Below are positions 40,001-48,730 of a stretch of DNA of 64,000 bases, piece by piece. The DNA is taken from positions 2,345,501 through 2,409,500 of the forward strand of contig NZ_CP098023.1 of NCBI RefSeq assembly GCF_030440425.1. Direction: 5' to 3'. The position numbers and the translations under genes were made by a program. Below the pieces are notes generated by a model that had not been told where the DNA came from, searched no databases, and saw only the letters and a program-made list of their open reading frames with translations. The DNA is from Microbulbifer sp. MI-G (GTDB taxonomy: Bacteria; Pseudomonadota; Gammaproteobacteria; Pseudomonadales; Cellvibrionaceae). Position 1 is the first letter of the stretch. Every line of letters begins with the position of its first letter.

Positions 40001-41433
40001 TTCCTTCCCTCCAGATACAGCGCCAGATCCACGGGCCCTGGGGCGGGGAGGTCCGCCTGCGGCAATCCTCCGGAAAGCGCGCGGTAAAGCGTTACACGGT
40101 TCTCAAGCATTTCACGCTCGGCAGCAAGCACCTGCCTGGCCAGGCTCTGCTGTTCGGTGGTCGCGGTGAGCAGATTGAGAAAATCGACTGCGCCGCGGGT
40201 ATAGGCGCGGCTGCGGCGCTGGACAATCAGATCGGAAAGGTCCTTGCGCTCACGCAAATGCACCAGTTCCTGCGTCAGCGCATGCTCGCGGATCAGGGCC
40301 AATTCCACTTCCGACAGCGCCTGCTTCACGGTACTGCTGTACAGGGACCAACGTTCCTGTAGCGCAGCCTGTTCCTGATCCCGCGCCGAAGCCAGGGCAC
40401 CTCCGTCAAAGAGCACTCCTTCCAGGGAAACGGCAACCGCCAGCAGCCAGTTTTCAGTGATATCACTGATCAGGCTGGTGCCATTGCTGGCAACGGCAGA
40501 AAGGCCCAATACCGGCAGCCGGTCCGCCCAGGCCTGGTCCGCAAGGTGGTACCCCTGCAACAGGTTGCGCTGGGCCTCACGCACATCGGGCCGGCGCAAC
40601 AGCAACTGGGAGGGAATGCCGGTATCCGGCAGGGCCGGCAACGCCGGCAGACCCGCGATTTTGTGGATAGCCTCTGCGAGTTGCACCTCAGTGGTACCGA
40701 GCAGCGCTGCCAACTGGACTCTGAGTGTCTCGATATCGGCTTGCACCTCCAGCAGCACCTGCTCAGACTGTCGCACCAGTTGGCGCTGCTGCAGCACATC
40801 GGCGGCATCGACGATACCGCGCCCGAATCGCAACTCCATTATCTGCAGTGACTTGCGGTTGGTTTCCAACTGCTGTTCGAGCAGATCCAGCTGGCCCCAG
40901 GCTTCACGCAGTTGCAGCCAGGTAGCGGATACTTCTGCGGCAAGGCTCAGGGCAGCAGTCTGAAGGTTTTGCGCCCGGGCCAAAAACCCTGCCTCAGCGG
41001 CGCTGGCGCCAGCACGCACCCGCCCCCATAAGTCCACTTCATAACTGGCGGCAACTCGCGTACTCCAGCTATTACCTTCGTTGGACTCATCGATAAAGTC
41101 TCCTGAAGAAAAACGCTGTTGGGTATTTTCAGTCTGAGCAGTCACCCTAGGCCAGAGCCCGGAACGGGCACCACGGGCCACTGCAGCTGCTTGCTGCAGG
41201 CGCCAGTAACTGGCCTGGATATCCGGGTTATCCTTCAGCGCAAGCAGCACCAAGTAATCCAACTGCGGGTCATCGAAGCTGCGCCACCAGCGCAATTCGG
41301 CGGCGACGGTGCCGGAAGCGCGAAAATTTGCCGGTAACTGCAACTGATTCCCGGGCTGGTCAGTCTGGATCGTCTGGGATGAACAGCTGGCGAGAAGTGG
41401 AATACAAATTGCCAAAATCCGATAAAAGCGCAA
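39997..41433 (-). CDS. NodT-type outer-membrane efflux lipoprotein (478 aa)
   Basis: A TolC-fold channel. The lipobox LASC (Cys17) lies in the signal sequence MRFYRILAICIPLLASC. Two OEP repeats are seen, each with long helices (ELRWWRSFDDPQLDYLVLLALKDNPDIQASYWRLQQA...; SLEGVLFDGGALASARDQEQAALQERWSLYSSTVKQALSEVELALIREHALTQ). It is first in the operon, followed by the adaptor and the pump, so the three form a complete tripartite exporter. No regulator gene is adjacent. Confidence 0.92.
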   Translation of the reverse strand: MRFYRILAICIPLLASCSSQTIQTDQPGNQLQLPANFRASGTVAAELRWWRSFDDPQLDYLVLLALKDNPDIQASYWRLQQAAAVARGARSGLWPRVTAQTENTQQRFSSGDFIDESNEGNSWSTRVAASYEVDLWGRVRAGASAAEAGFLARAQNLQTAALSLAAEVSATWLQLREAWGQLDLLEQQLETNRKSLQIMELRFGRGIVDAADVLQQRQLVRQSEQVLLEVQADIETLRVQLAALLGTTEVQLAEAIHKIAGLPALPALPDTGIPSQLLLRRPDVREAQRNLLQGYHLADQAWADRLPVLGLSAVASNGTSLISDITENWLLAVAVSLEGVLFDGGALASARDQEQAALQERWSLYSSTVKQALSEVELALIREHALTQELVHLRERKDLSDLIVQRRSRAYTRGAVDFLNLLTATTEQQSLARQVLAAEREMLENRVTLYRALSGGLPQADLPAPGPVDLALYLEGRN

Positions 41434-41706
41434 GGAATATCACCGAAAACAGAATGTAAATTGAACAAAAATAAAGATTTATTGCGGGCATTATCTCGCC
41501 ACATAACCCCCTCGCAAGGCGATTTACCCTTGTTTACACAAGGGCTTAAAGGCCCGGGAGAATTTTGTGGCCTGTGGGAGTGCCCCCGCACAGTTACTTA
41601 GGTATGATGCGCCACACTAAACTGTAGGGTCACCGGGACACGCTGCGGGCTTGAAGCACCGCTTCTAACGGTGTACATCGATAACAGAGGTAAATAGAGA
41701 CAAAGC

Positions 41707-42891
41707 ATGAGTAAACATCAGCCCCTCGCCCACTGGGACGATATCTTGCTGCTGGACCAACAGCTGACCGACGAAGAGCGCATGGTGCGCGACGCTGCAC
41801 GCGAGTACTGCCAGAGCAAACTGATGCCGAGGATTCTGGAGGCCAACCGCCACGAAATCTTTGATCGGGAGATCCTGCGGGAAATGGGTGCACTGGGTCT
41901 GCTCGGCGCCACTATCGACGGCTATGGTTGCGCCGGCCTCAACTACGTCTGCTACGGCCTGGTAGCGCGCGAAGTGGAACGCGTGGATTCCGGTTACCGC
42001 TCCGCTATGAGTGTGCAGTCCAGCCTGGTGATGCACCCCATCTATGCCTACGGCAGCGAAGAACAAAAGCAGAAGTACCTGCCCAAGCTGGCCACCGGTG
42101 AGTGGATCGGTTGCTTCGGCCTGACCGAGCCGGATGCGGGCTCCGACCCCGGCGGTATGAAAACCCGCGCCAGGAAAGTGGATGGCGGCTATCGCCTGAG
42201 CGGCGCCAAGATGTGGATCACCAACAGCCCCATCGCCGATGTCTTTGTAGTGTGGGCGAAAGACGATGAGGATATTATTCGCGGCTTTGTACTCGAGCAG
42301 GGTATGGAGGGCCTGTCCGCGCCGAAAATCGAGGGCAAGTTCTCCCTGCGCGCCTCCATCACCGGGGAAATTGTCATGGACAATGTATTCGTTCCGGAAG
42401 AGAACAAGTTCCCACACATTGGCGGCCTGCGCGGCCCATTCGGCTGCCTTAACCGCGCCCGTTACGGCATCTCCTGGGGCACCATGGGCGCCGGTGAATT
42501 CTGCTGGCACGCAGCCCGCCAGTACGGCCTGGATCGCAAGCAGTTTAACCGTCCACTTGCCCAGACCCAGCTGTTCCAGAAAAAACTGGCCGACATGCAA
42601 ACTGAAATCGCGCTCGGACTGCAGGCATCCCTGCGGGTGGGACGGATTATGGATGAAAACAGGCAGTTCGACCCCACCATGATCTCCCTGGTGAAGCGCA
42701 ACAATTGCGGCAAGGCGCTGGATATCGCCCGTGTGGCCCGCGATATGCACGGTGGCAACGGGATTGCCGACGAGTTCCACGTCATTCGCCACGTGATGAA
42801 CCTGGAAGCAGTCAACACCTACGAAGGCACCCACGACGTACACGCTTTGATCCTCGGCCGCGCCCAGACCGGGCTGCAGGCCTTTGTCTGA
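41707..42891 (+). CDS. gcdH: Glutaryl-CoA dehydrogenase-like acyl-CoA dehydrogenase (394 aa)
   Basis: A FAD enzyme that oxidises and decarboxylates glutaryl-CoA to crotonyl-CoA in lysine/tryptophan breakdown. [51 protein letters not shown] (flavin/substrate loop), [17 protein letters not shown], and the catalytic Glu in [20 protein letters not shown] (about 371) fit GcdH best. It stands alone on the plus strand, divergent from the efflux operon. Confidence 0.92.
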   Translation: MSKHQPLAHWDDILLLDQQLTDEERMVRDAAREYCQSKLMPRILEANRHEIFDREILREMGALGLLGATIDGYGCAGLNYVCYGLVAREVERVDSGYRSAMSVQSSLVMHPIYAYGSEEQKQKYLPKLATGEWIGCFGLTEPDAGSDPGGMKTRARKVDGGYRLSGAKMWITNSPIADVFVVWAKDDEDIIRGFVLEQGMEGLSAPKIEGKFSLRASITGEIVMDNVFVPEENKFPHIGGLRGPFGCLNRARYGISWGTMGAGEFCWHAARQYGLDRKQFNRPLAQTQLFQKKLADMQTEIALGLQASLRVGRIMDENRQFDPTMISLVKRNNCGKALDIARVARDMHGGNGIADEFHVIRHVMNLEAVNTYEGTHDVHALILGRAQTGLQAFV

Positions 42892-43035
42892 ACTTGCTGG
42901 CGGTTACCCGACCGGGCCCGACCGCGGGCCCCCTGTCGTCAAGCCCGACGCCCTATTGTGCCTGCCGTCTCTCCCCTTGCCAGACCATGAGTGTTATCCT
43001 GCCCTGCCTCGCGAGTCTGCAGGTTTAACGACGTT

Positions 43036-43653
43036 ATGGATCAGTTGCTGGATGGGTTTGACCTGATCGGCATAGTGGTATTTGCCTTCAGCGGCGTGCT
43101 TGCCGCGGGGCACAAGCAGATGGACCTGTTCGGTGCGGTGGTGCTCGCCTGTGTTACCGCCACCGGTGGCGGCACGACCAGGGATATCATCCTGAATCTC
43201 CCGGTATTCTGGCTGCAGGACACTTACTATTTGTGGATTGCCGCAACTACCGGTGTGCTCAGCTTTTATCTGATACGCTACCTACAAGTGCCCATGCGCC
43301 TGCTGATGTTGGCCGACGCCATCGGACTCGCCGTATTTGTCGTGATCGGTACGCAGAAAACATTGGAGCTTGGCTACTCAGCCACGATTGCCATCGTGAT
43401 GGGCGTGATGACCGGCACTGTAGGCGGTGTGATCCGGGACCTGCTGTGCGGTGATATTCCCCTGTTGCTGCGCCGTGAGATCTACGCCACCGCGGCGCTC
43501 AGCGGCGCCAGCGTTCTGGTTTTTCTGGATGCCAGCGACAAATTGGCGGGAGACCTGATTGTTGCTATTGCCATGCTTGTCACCTTGTCAATTCGCCTGG
43601 CCGCCCTGCGCTGGAACCTGTCGGCTCCCATTGCGCGGGTTGGCCACCGTTAA
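43036..43653 (+). CDS. TRIC/UPF0126-type membrane channel (205 aa)
   Basis: Seven membrane helices in two repeats with the Gly-rich motifs ATGGGTTRDI (about residue 43) and TGTVGGVIRDLL (about 127), typical of YicG-like TRIC cation channels; possibly also glycine export, as for related proteins. Start chosen at ATG 43036 because the upstream extension is not hydrophobic and reads through an intergenic stretch. Confidence 0.9.
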   Translation: MDQLLDGFDLIGIVVFAFSGVLAAGHKQMDLFGAVVLACVTATGGGTTRDIILNLPVFWLQDTYYLWIAATTGVLSFYLIRYLQVPMRLLMLADAIGLAVFVVIGTQKTLELGYSATIAIVMGVMTGTVGGVIRDLLCGDIPLLLRREIYATAALSGASVLVFLDASDKLAGDLIVAIAMLVTLSIRLAALRWNLSAPIARVGHR

Positions 43654-43700
43654 ACGGTACCGGGGAAGATCGCTCTAAAAACCCATTACAGCTCAAAGGA

Positions 43701-45335
43701 ATGCGTTCAGTGCACACTTTCCGCCCGTTCACCGCCGTATCCGTTCTGCTCTGCCTGCTGGTCGGAGCCTGCGAGCGGGCCGGCCAACAGCAACAGCCCG
43801 GGCAGGCCGCGCAGGATGAGGCCCATACCCGCTTGATTCCCAAACCCTGCTGGTTTGAAACCGGTGACACCTGGCCCCTGACCCAGTGTTTTATGGTGGA
43901 GGTCCCGGAGGACTACACCCATCCATCCAAACGCAAAATCCACTTTCCCGTCGTACGCTTTCACGCCAAGAAACCAAACCCCAACAAGGCGCCCCTGCTG
44001 CACCTGGGTGCCGGCGGCCCGGGCGCCAGCATGGGCCTGGAGCCGGAAAATGCCAGCGATTGGCTGTGGCTTAACTATGCGGCCATGTCAGTAGAGGATG
44101 GCCGCGACCTAATAGTGATTGACCCCCGCGGCACCGGTATGGCACAGCCGCGCCTCACCTGCAGGGAATTTATTGAGGATGCCCGGACCGCCTTTCAACG
44201 CAACCTTTCCCCGGAAGAGGAGGCCCGTGTATTCACTTTCAGTATGGAGCGTTGCTATAGCCGCCTGAGCAAGGGCAGCGATATGGCCCAGTACAACAGC
44301 GCCACCATCGCCAGGGACGTGGAGGCACTGCGCGTGCTGCTCGGCATCGATAGTTTTGACCTCTACGGGGTATCCTACGCTGCCCGCTACGCTCTCACCT
44401 ATGCGCGGGATTACCCTCAATCGGTGCGCGCGCTGGTACTCAACAGTGCTGTGTTCCCCAATATCGTCTATGCCCAGCAGCTGGCCCAGGACTCTCTGAC
44501 AGCCTATGAGCGCGGCTTGAAACACTGTGTCCAGCATAAAACCTGCAACAGCCGCTATCCGAACCTGCGCCGCCGTCTGGAGAATCTGGTGCAGACCCTG
44601 GACGAAACGCCTCGTACCATTTCCATCAAGCACCGTTACTCTGACCAGCGCTACCCCTTTGTCCTCACAGGACAGCGCTTGCTGCGGGTCCTGTTTCAGG
44701 CACTGTACAACGAGCAATTCTACAGCGAACTGCCAAAACTGATCGCGGGGCTGGAAAACCCCGATGATAAAGAACTCAAACCCGCTCAGAAAGCCATTGG
44801 AGACTTTATGGACATCGTGCTGGATCCCTACTTTGGCGATGCCGCCGGCGTCAGTCACTTCTGTTACGAGGAAGCTCCCTTTGTGGATTTTGAGCAGGCC
44901 CGCGCCAATGCCGCCAAAACCGGTATCCTGGGAGGGGCTGCACGTTCGGACCTGAGCCTGCTGCAGTTACAATGCCGTATTTGGGCCATCCCCTCCGCCC
45001 CACTGATGGAATCGCAGGCCATTGCCACACCAGCCCCGGTCATGGTGCTGCACGGCGGCCTGGACCCGGTGCTGTCCCCGGAAGACGTGAATACTGCGCG
45101 CAAGGCATTGCCCAACCACCAGTGGCTGCTGTTCCCACAACTGGCCCACGATATTATTTCGGCGAGCAACTGCGCCGAACAGGCCGCCGCGCGCTTTCTC
45201 AACAACCCGATGGAAGATCAGACCCAGGCCGCCCTGATCTGTCGCCAGCAGGAGTTGAACCACCAGCAAGCAGCGAAACCGCAGCAGACAGAAGCGCTGC
45301 CCGCACAATCATCGACACCGGAAAGCGGACTTTGA
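43701..45335 (+). CDS. TAP-family alpha/beta hydrolase lipoprotein (544 aa)
   Basis: A secreted tripeptidyl aminopeptidase-like or prolyl-aminopeptidase-like hydrolase. Signal sequence MRSVHTFRPFTAVSVLLCLLVGAC has a lipobox (VGAC). Alpha/beta core: HLGAGGPGASMGL (oxyanion), VIDPRGTGMAQP, nucleophile Ser in LYGVSYAARYAL (about 227), Asp in VLHGGLDPVLSP (about 453) and His in PQLAHDIISASN (about 479), with the C-terminal TAP-like domain. It probably trims peptides or esters in the periplasm. Confidence 0.87.
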   Translation: MRSVHTFRPFTAVSVLLCLLVGACERAGQQQQPGQAAQDEAHTRLIPKPCWFETGDTWPLTQCFMVEVPEDYTHPSKRKIHFPVVRFHAKKPNPNKAPLLHLGAGGPGASMGLEPENASDWLWLNYAAMSVEDGRDLIVIDPRGTGMAQPRLTCREFIEDARTAFQRNLSPEEEARVFTFSMERCYSRLSKGSDMAQYNSATIARDVEALRVLLGIDSFDLYGVSYAARYALTYARDYPQSVRALVLNSAVFPNIVYAQQLAQDSLTAYERGLKHCVQHKTCNSRYPNLRRRLENLVQTLDETPRTISIKHRYSDQRYPFVLTGQRLLRVLFQALYNEQFYSELPKLIAGLENPDDKELKPAQKAIGDFMDIVLDPYFGDAAGVSHFCYEEAPFVDFEQARANAAKTGILGGAARSDLSLLQLQCRIWAIPSAPLMESQAIATPAPVMVLHGGLDPVLSPEDVNTARKALPNHQWLLFPQLAHDIISASNCAEQAAARFLNNPMEDQTQAALICRQQELNHQQAAKPQQTEALPAQSSTPESGL

Positions 45336-45380
45336 TCAGCCCATATTTTCTCTGGGCGACACAAATCCTGGAACAACGCA

Positions 45381-46223
45381 ATGGAAAAGAACAGTGATGA
45401 CCCGCTAATCGAAGTGGCGGCGCTCACTCGGTTGCAGGCGTGTGCGGATCCGGTGATTCTGGACTGCCGCTACGCATTGTCAGATCCCGACAAGGGTGCA
45501 CGGGCCTTTGCCAACGGGCATATTCCCGGAGCCCACTATGCCAGCCTGCACAGGGATCTCTCAGCGCCCCTGCAGCGATACGGGGGCCGCCATCCCCTGC
45601 CAAGCAGCGCACAGTTCCAGCAGTTAGCACGCAAACTGGGCGTGTGCCGTACTACACCCGTGGTTGTTTATGACGATAACCGTCTGGGTTTTGCCGCGCG
45701 GGCCTGGTTCCTGTTTTTCTTTTTTGGCCATAAAAGCATCCATATTCTGAATGGTGGCCTGCAAGCCTGGAAGGATGCGGGCCAACCCCTGGAAACCCGT
45801 GCGCCCGCTCCGCGCCCGGCGGGTGATTTCAAACCTGAGCCACAGGAAAACCTGCTGGTTCACTATGCACAGGTAAAGGCCGGGCTGCACACTGCTTCCT
45901 GGCAATTGGTCGATGCGCGCGATCGCGAGCGCTTTGCGGGCCTGAAGGAGTCCATCGACCCCATCGCCGGCCATATCCCCACCGCCATTAACAGTCCCTG
46001 GCAGGAAATCACCGAGACTGCGAGCGGTAAGGTAAAATCCCCCGAGGCCTTGCGCAAACAGTGGGAGTCTCTCTCAAACGGTCGGCCACTGCTCAACTAC
46101 TGTGGCTCCGGAGTGACCGCCTGTGTGAATTTTTTTGCCCAATACCTGGCCGGCCGGCGCAACTCCCTGCTCTACCCCGGCAGTTGGAGCGACTGGTGCG
46201 CGCACCAGCGGGGGCGTCATTAA
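45381..46223 (+). CDS. sseA: 3-mercaptopyruvate sulfurtransferase (rhodanese, two domains)
   Basis: 280 residues with two rhodanese folds. The first (LTRLQACADPVILDCRYALSDPDKGARAFANGHIPGAHYASLHRDLS) is structural and the second carries the active-site loop CGSGVTAC (about residue 239), the MST-type CG[S/T]GV motif. It transfers sulfur from 3-mercaptopyruvate to thiols or cyanide. Single gene 45 bp after the TAP-type hydrolase. Confidence 0.93.
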   Translation: MEKNSDDPLIEVAALTRLQACADPVILDCRYALSDPDKGARAFANGHIPGAHYASLHRDLSAPLQRYGGRHPLPSSAQFQQLARKLGVCRTTPVVVYDDNRLGFAARAWFLFFFFGHKSIHILNGGLQAWKDAGQPLETRAPAPRPAGDFKPEPQENLLVHYAQVKAGLHTASWQLVDARDRERFAGLKESIDPIAGHIPTAINSPWQEITETASGKVKSPEALRKQWESLSNGRPLLNYCGSGVTACVNFFAQYLAGRRNSLLYPGSWSDWCAHQRGRH

Positions 46224-46320
46224 CGCCAAATGCCCACTGGAGAAATGCGCAAGCGCGGAGCCGGGGGCGGCAGTTCGCAAAGCACACCGGGACGGCGGCG
46301 CCGAGGTACCCCTCCTGGCT

Positions 46321-46944
46321 TCAGTCATGCATGGGATTGCTCAGCAGTGGACAAACCGCCTCTTTGTTTTTCGCCATGTACTGCTGGTGATACTCCTCGG
46401 CGTAGTAGAAATCCGGAGCCATACTGATTTCAGTAGTGATCCTGCCGCGATTTTTTGCATCCAGCGCTTCCTGGATTGCCGCTTTACTGGCTTCGGCTGC
46501 TTCTTTCTGCGTTTCGGAATAGCAGAAGATACAGGAGCGATACTGTGAGCCGATATCATTGCCCTGGCGCATTCCCTGGGTGGGGTCGTGCCGGTCCCAG
46601 AAAAGACCCAGCAACTCCGCATAGCTGACAACTGTGGGATCGTAAACAACTTTGACCACCTCGGCGTGCCCGGTGCGCCCACTGCATACCTCGTCGTAAT
46701 TGGGGTTCTCGGTAGCGCCATCGGTATAACCAACAGCGGTGGCAAAGACACCCTCAGTTTCCCAGAATAAGCGCTCGGCGCCCCAGAAACAGCCCATGCC
46801 AAACAAGGCAACTTCCGTACCCTCGGGAAATGGCTCCTTGATGGGATTGCCATTGACAAAGTGGACACCACTGATTTCCATCGGTTGTGGCCGGCCGGGC
46901 AAAATCTGATCTGCATCCGGTATCTGGAACTTGTCGTATTGCAT
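46321..46944 (-). CDS. msrA: Peptide methionine sulfoxide reductase A
   Basis: 207 residues. Catalytic Cys in GMGCFWGAERLFW (about 53) with the strictly conserved Glu and Tyr nearby. GYTDGATENPNYDEVCSGRTGHAEVVKVVYDP and FWDRHDPTQGMRQGNDIGSQYRSCIFC are MsrA signatures. Resolving Cys residues are in the tail (EAVCPLL). It repairs oxidised methionine (S form). Confidence 0.96.
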   Translation of the reverse strand: MQYDKFQIPDADQILPGRPQPMEISGVHFVNGNPIKEPFPEGTEVALFGMGCFWGAERLFWETEGVFATAVGYTDGATENPNYDEVCSGRTGHAEVVKVVYDPTVVSYAELLGLFWDRHDPTQGMRQGNDIGSQYRSCIFCYSETQKEAAEASKAAIQEALDAKNRGRITTEISMAPDFYYAEEYHQQYMAKNKEAVCPLLSNPMHD

Positions 46945-47109
46945 ACTGTTGTCTCAAGTGCTGAAATTTTCTTTCATCAGGATAGCCATAAGCCGCTGAT
47001 CTGCCCAGAGCCATACTTAGGCTAAATCCACCCAACTATCAAATAGATAAGAGAGCTATTTGATCCATACCCTAAAATGTTCGCCGATTAACAATATAAG
47101 GAGCCGTCA

Positions 47110-47616
47110 TTGGCACGCTTAATTCTTCTGTTTCTCATTTTGATCGCCGCCTGGATTATCTGGCAGAAAATCAAGTCCAGCGCACCGGGGAACCGACGCA
47201 AACAGCTCTTCCTTGCCGCTGTACTGGGTGCAGCCGTGATTGTGGTCATTCTGGCCCTGAGCGGGCGGCTGCACTGGGTTGGCGCGGCTGCCCTGCTGAT
47301 ACTGCCGGTGCTTGGACGTCTGCTCAACCAGCTCCCCCGCCTGCTGCCATGGCTGTCACCGCTGCTGCAAAAATACACCCAAAGCCGCCAATCACCCGGG
47401 CAACAGCAGCGCAAAGCTGAGCACCGCCAGGCGGGGCCCCCGCTTACCGAGGGCGAGGCCCGGCGTATCCTCGGGGTTGGCGCCAATGCCGGACGGGATG
47501 AGATTGTCGGTGCCCACCGCAGGCTGATGCAAAAGCTGCACCCGGATCGCGGTGGTAACGACTACCTGGCATCGCGCGTCAACGCTGCCAAGGAGTTTCT
47601 GCTGCGTATACTTTAG
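47110..47616 (+). CDS. Membrane-anchored J-domain protein (168 aa)
   Basis: A TTG start with AAGGAG upstream gives [18 protein letters not shown], a membrane helix, then a second hydrophobic stretch ([44 protein letters not shown]). A compact J-domain (about residues 115-168) includes the HPD motif in [27 protein letters not shown]. The size and layout resemble TIM14/DjlA-like membrane J-proteins that recruit DnaK. Gene symbol not assigned. Confidence 0.85.
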   Translation: MARLILLFLILIAAWIIWQKIKSSAPGNRRKQLFLAAVLGAAVIVVILALSGRLHWVGAAALLILPVLGRLLNQLPRLLPWLSPLLQKYTQSRQSPGQQQRKAEHRQAGPPLTEGEARRILGVGANAGRDEIVGAHRRLMQKLHPDRGGNDYLASRVNAAKEFLLRIL

Positions 47617-47854
47617 GTTTCTCTGCCAGGCTTTGCGAATAAAAGGGGCCGGCAGCGCTTCCACTGTCACTGGGAATCTGCCGGGACAGAAGCCAGTTCC
47701 GCTGTAGTGTTCGCCTCCACATCCTCCCTGCTGGTGTGATTTACTCCGCTGTTCCGTCGGCAAAACAGCGACGCGATTACGCTAGCGCCAGCACACCTTG
47801 ACAAAGACTTTAAAAATCATCGGAAACTCACTGTTTTTACTTGATTTTTTAAAC

Positions 47855-48556
47855 TCAATTACCTTTCAGAATGCCCTCCCTAGCCGCCAGGATTGATCTC
47901 AATGCGCGGGACAGAAATTCGCGGCGGTAGAGTATATAGACCACTATAAGGTAACTGGCGATAAACAGGACAGGGTGAATAAACCACCCCAATACAGACA
48001 TGGAGAAGTAATAGGACCGCAGCCCATAGTTGTAACTGTGGCCCGCATGGTCAATCACTTTGGCGGCATTGATGGCAAAACAGCGCCGCTCCTTTTCAGA
48101 AAGAGTGCTATTTTGTGCAGGTGTGGCGCCGATAAGCACATTAGCGAAGGAGTATTGACGCAGAGACCATGTGAAATTGAAGAAGGCAAAGATGTAAATC
48201 AGGATTAGCAATATCACCTTGAGTTCAAACTGCTCAACCGTTGTGGGCTCAGCGAAAGGCAGACTGGTCAGCACTGCAATAGCGGCCTTGTTGGCCGTCA
48301 GTGCAGTGACCAGACCCGCCAGAATCAGAATACTAGTGGAGGCGAAAAAGCCGATTACCCGCTCGAGGTTGCCCAGTATGGCGGTATCCGCCATGCGCAG
48401 TTCCCGATCCAGCATACGCAGCATCCACTCCACCCGAAACCATCGCAAAGAGGAGGAGAGGCACCAGGTTTCCCTGGCTTTTTTTCGTGCAAATAAGGTG
48501 TAGCCTACCCAGGTGATAAAAAAGCCTGAGACACTGGCAATATCCAACCAGGACAA
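47855..48556 (-). CDS. DUF599 membrane protein (233 aa)
   Basis: LSWLDIASVSGFFITWVGYTLFARKK starts the family. Four membrane helices follow (FFASTSILILAGLVTAL; VILLILIYIFAFFNFTWSL; SYYFSMSVLGWFIHPVLFIASYLIVVYILYRREFLSRAL). Start taken at TTG 48556, which gives the usual DUF599 N terminus; upstream codons are not conserved in character. Function unknown. Confidence 0.85.
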   Translation of the reverse strand: MSWLDIASVSGFFITWVGYTLFARKKARETWCLSSSLRWFRVEWMLRMLDRELRMADTAILGNLERVIGFFASTSILILAGLVTALTANKAAIAVLTSLPFAEPTTVEQFELKVILLILIYIFAFFNFTWSLRQYSFANVLIGATPAQNSTLSEKERRCFAINAAKVIDHAGHSYNYGLRSYYFSMSVLGWFIHPVLFIASYLIVVYILYRREFLSRALRSILAAREGILKGN

Positions 48557-48730
48557 CCGCGATCTCCCTGTTCGTCTACATTTATGCCGAAGCCTTGGCG
48601 GGCCGAACCTTCGCCATGCCGGCGCCCCTGTCAACACTGTCTTTCCGATGCCTGCAAGCGGTAGAATAGCGCCCTTTCGACGGCGGCGGAGGCCGGCGGC
48701 AAGATTCAAATAACTCCAGGAAACTGTCCT

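Noticed and set aside
41665..42843. Long minus-strand open frame (392 codons) opposite gcdH
   Set aside because: It mirrors the GC-rich gcdH gene codon for codon, has no domain, and opposes a clear acyl-CoA dehydrogenase.
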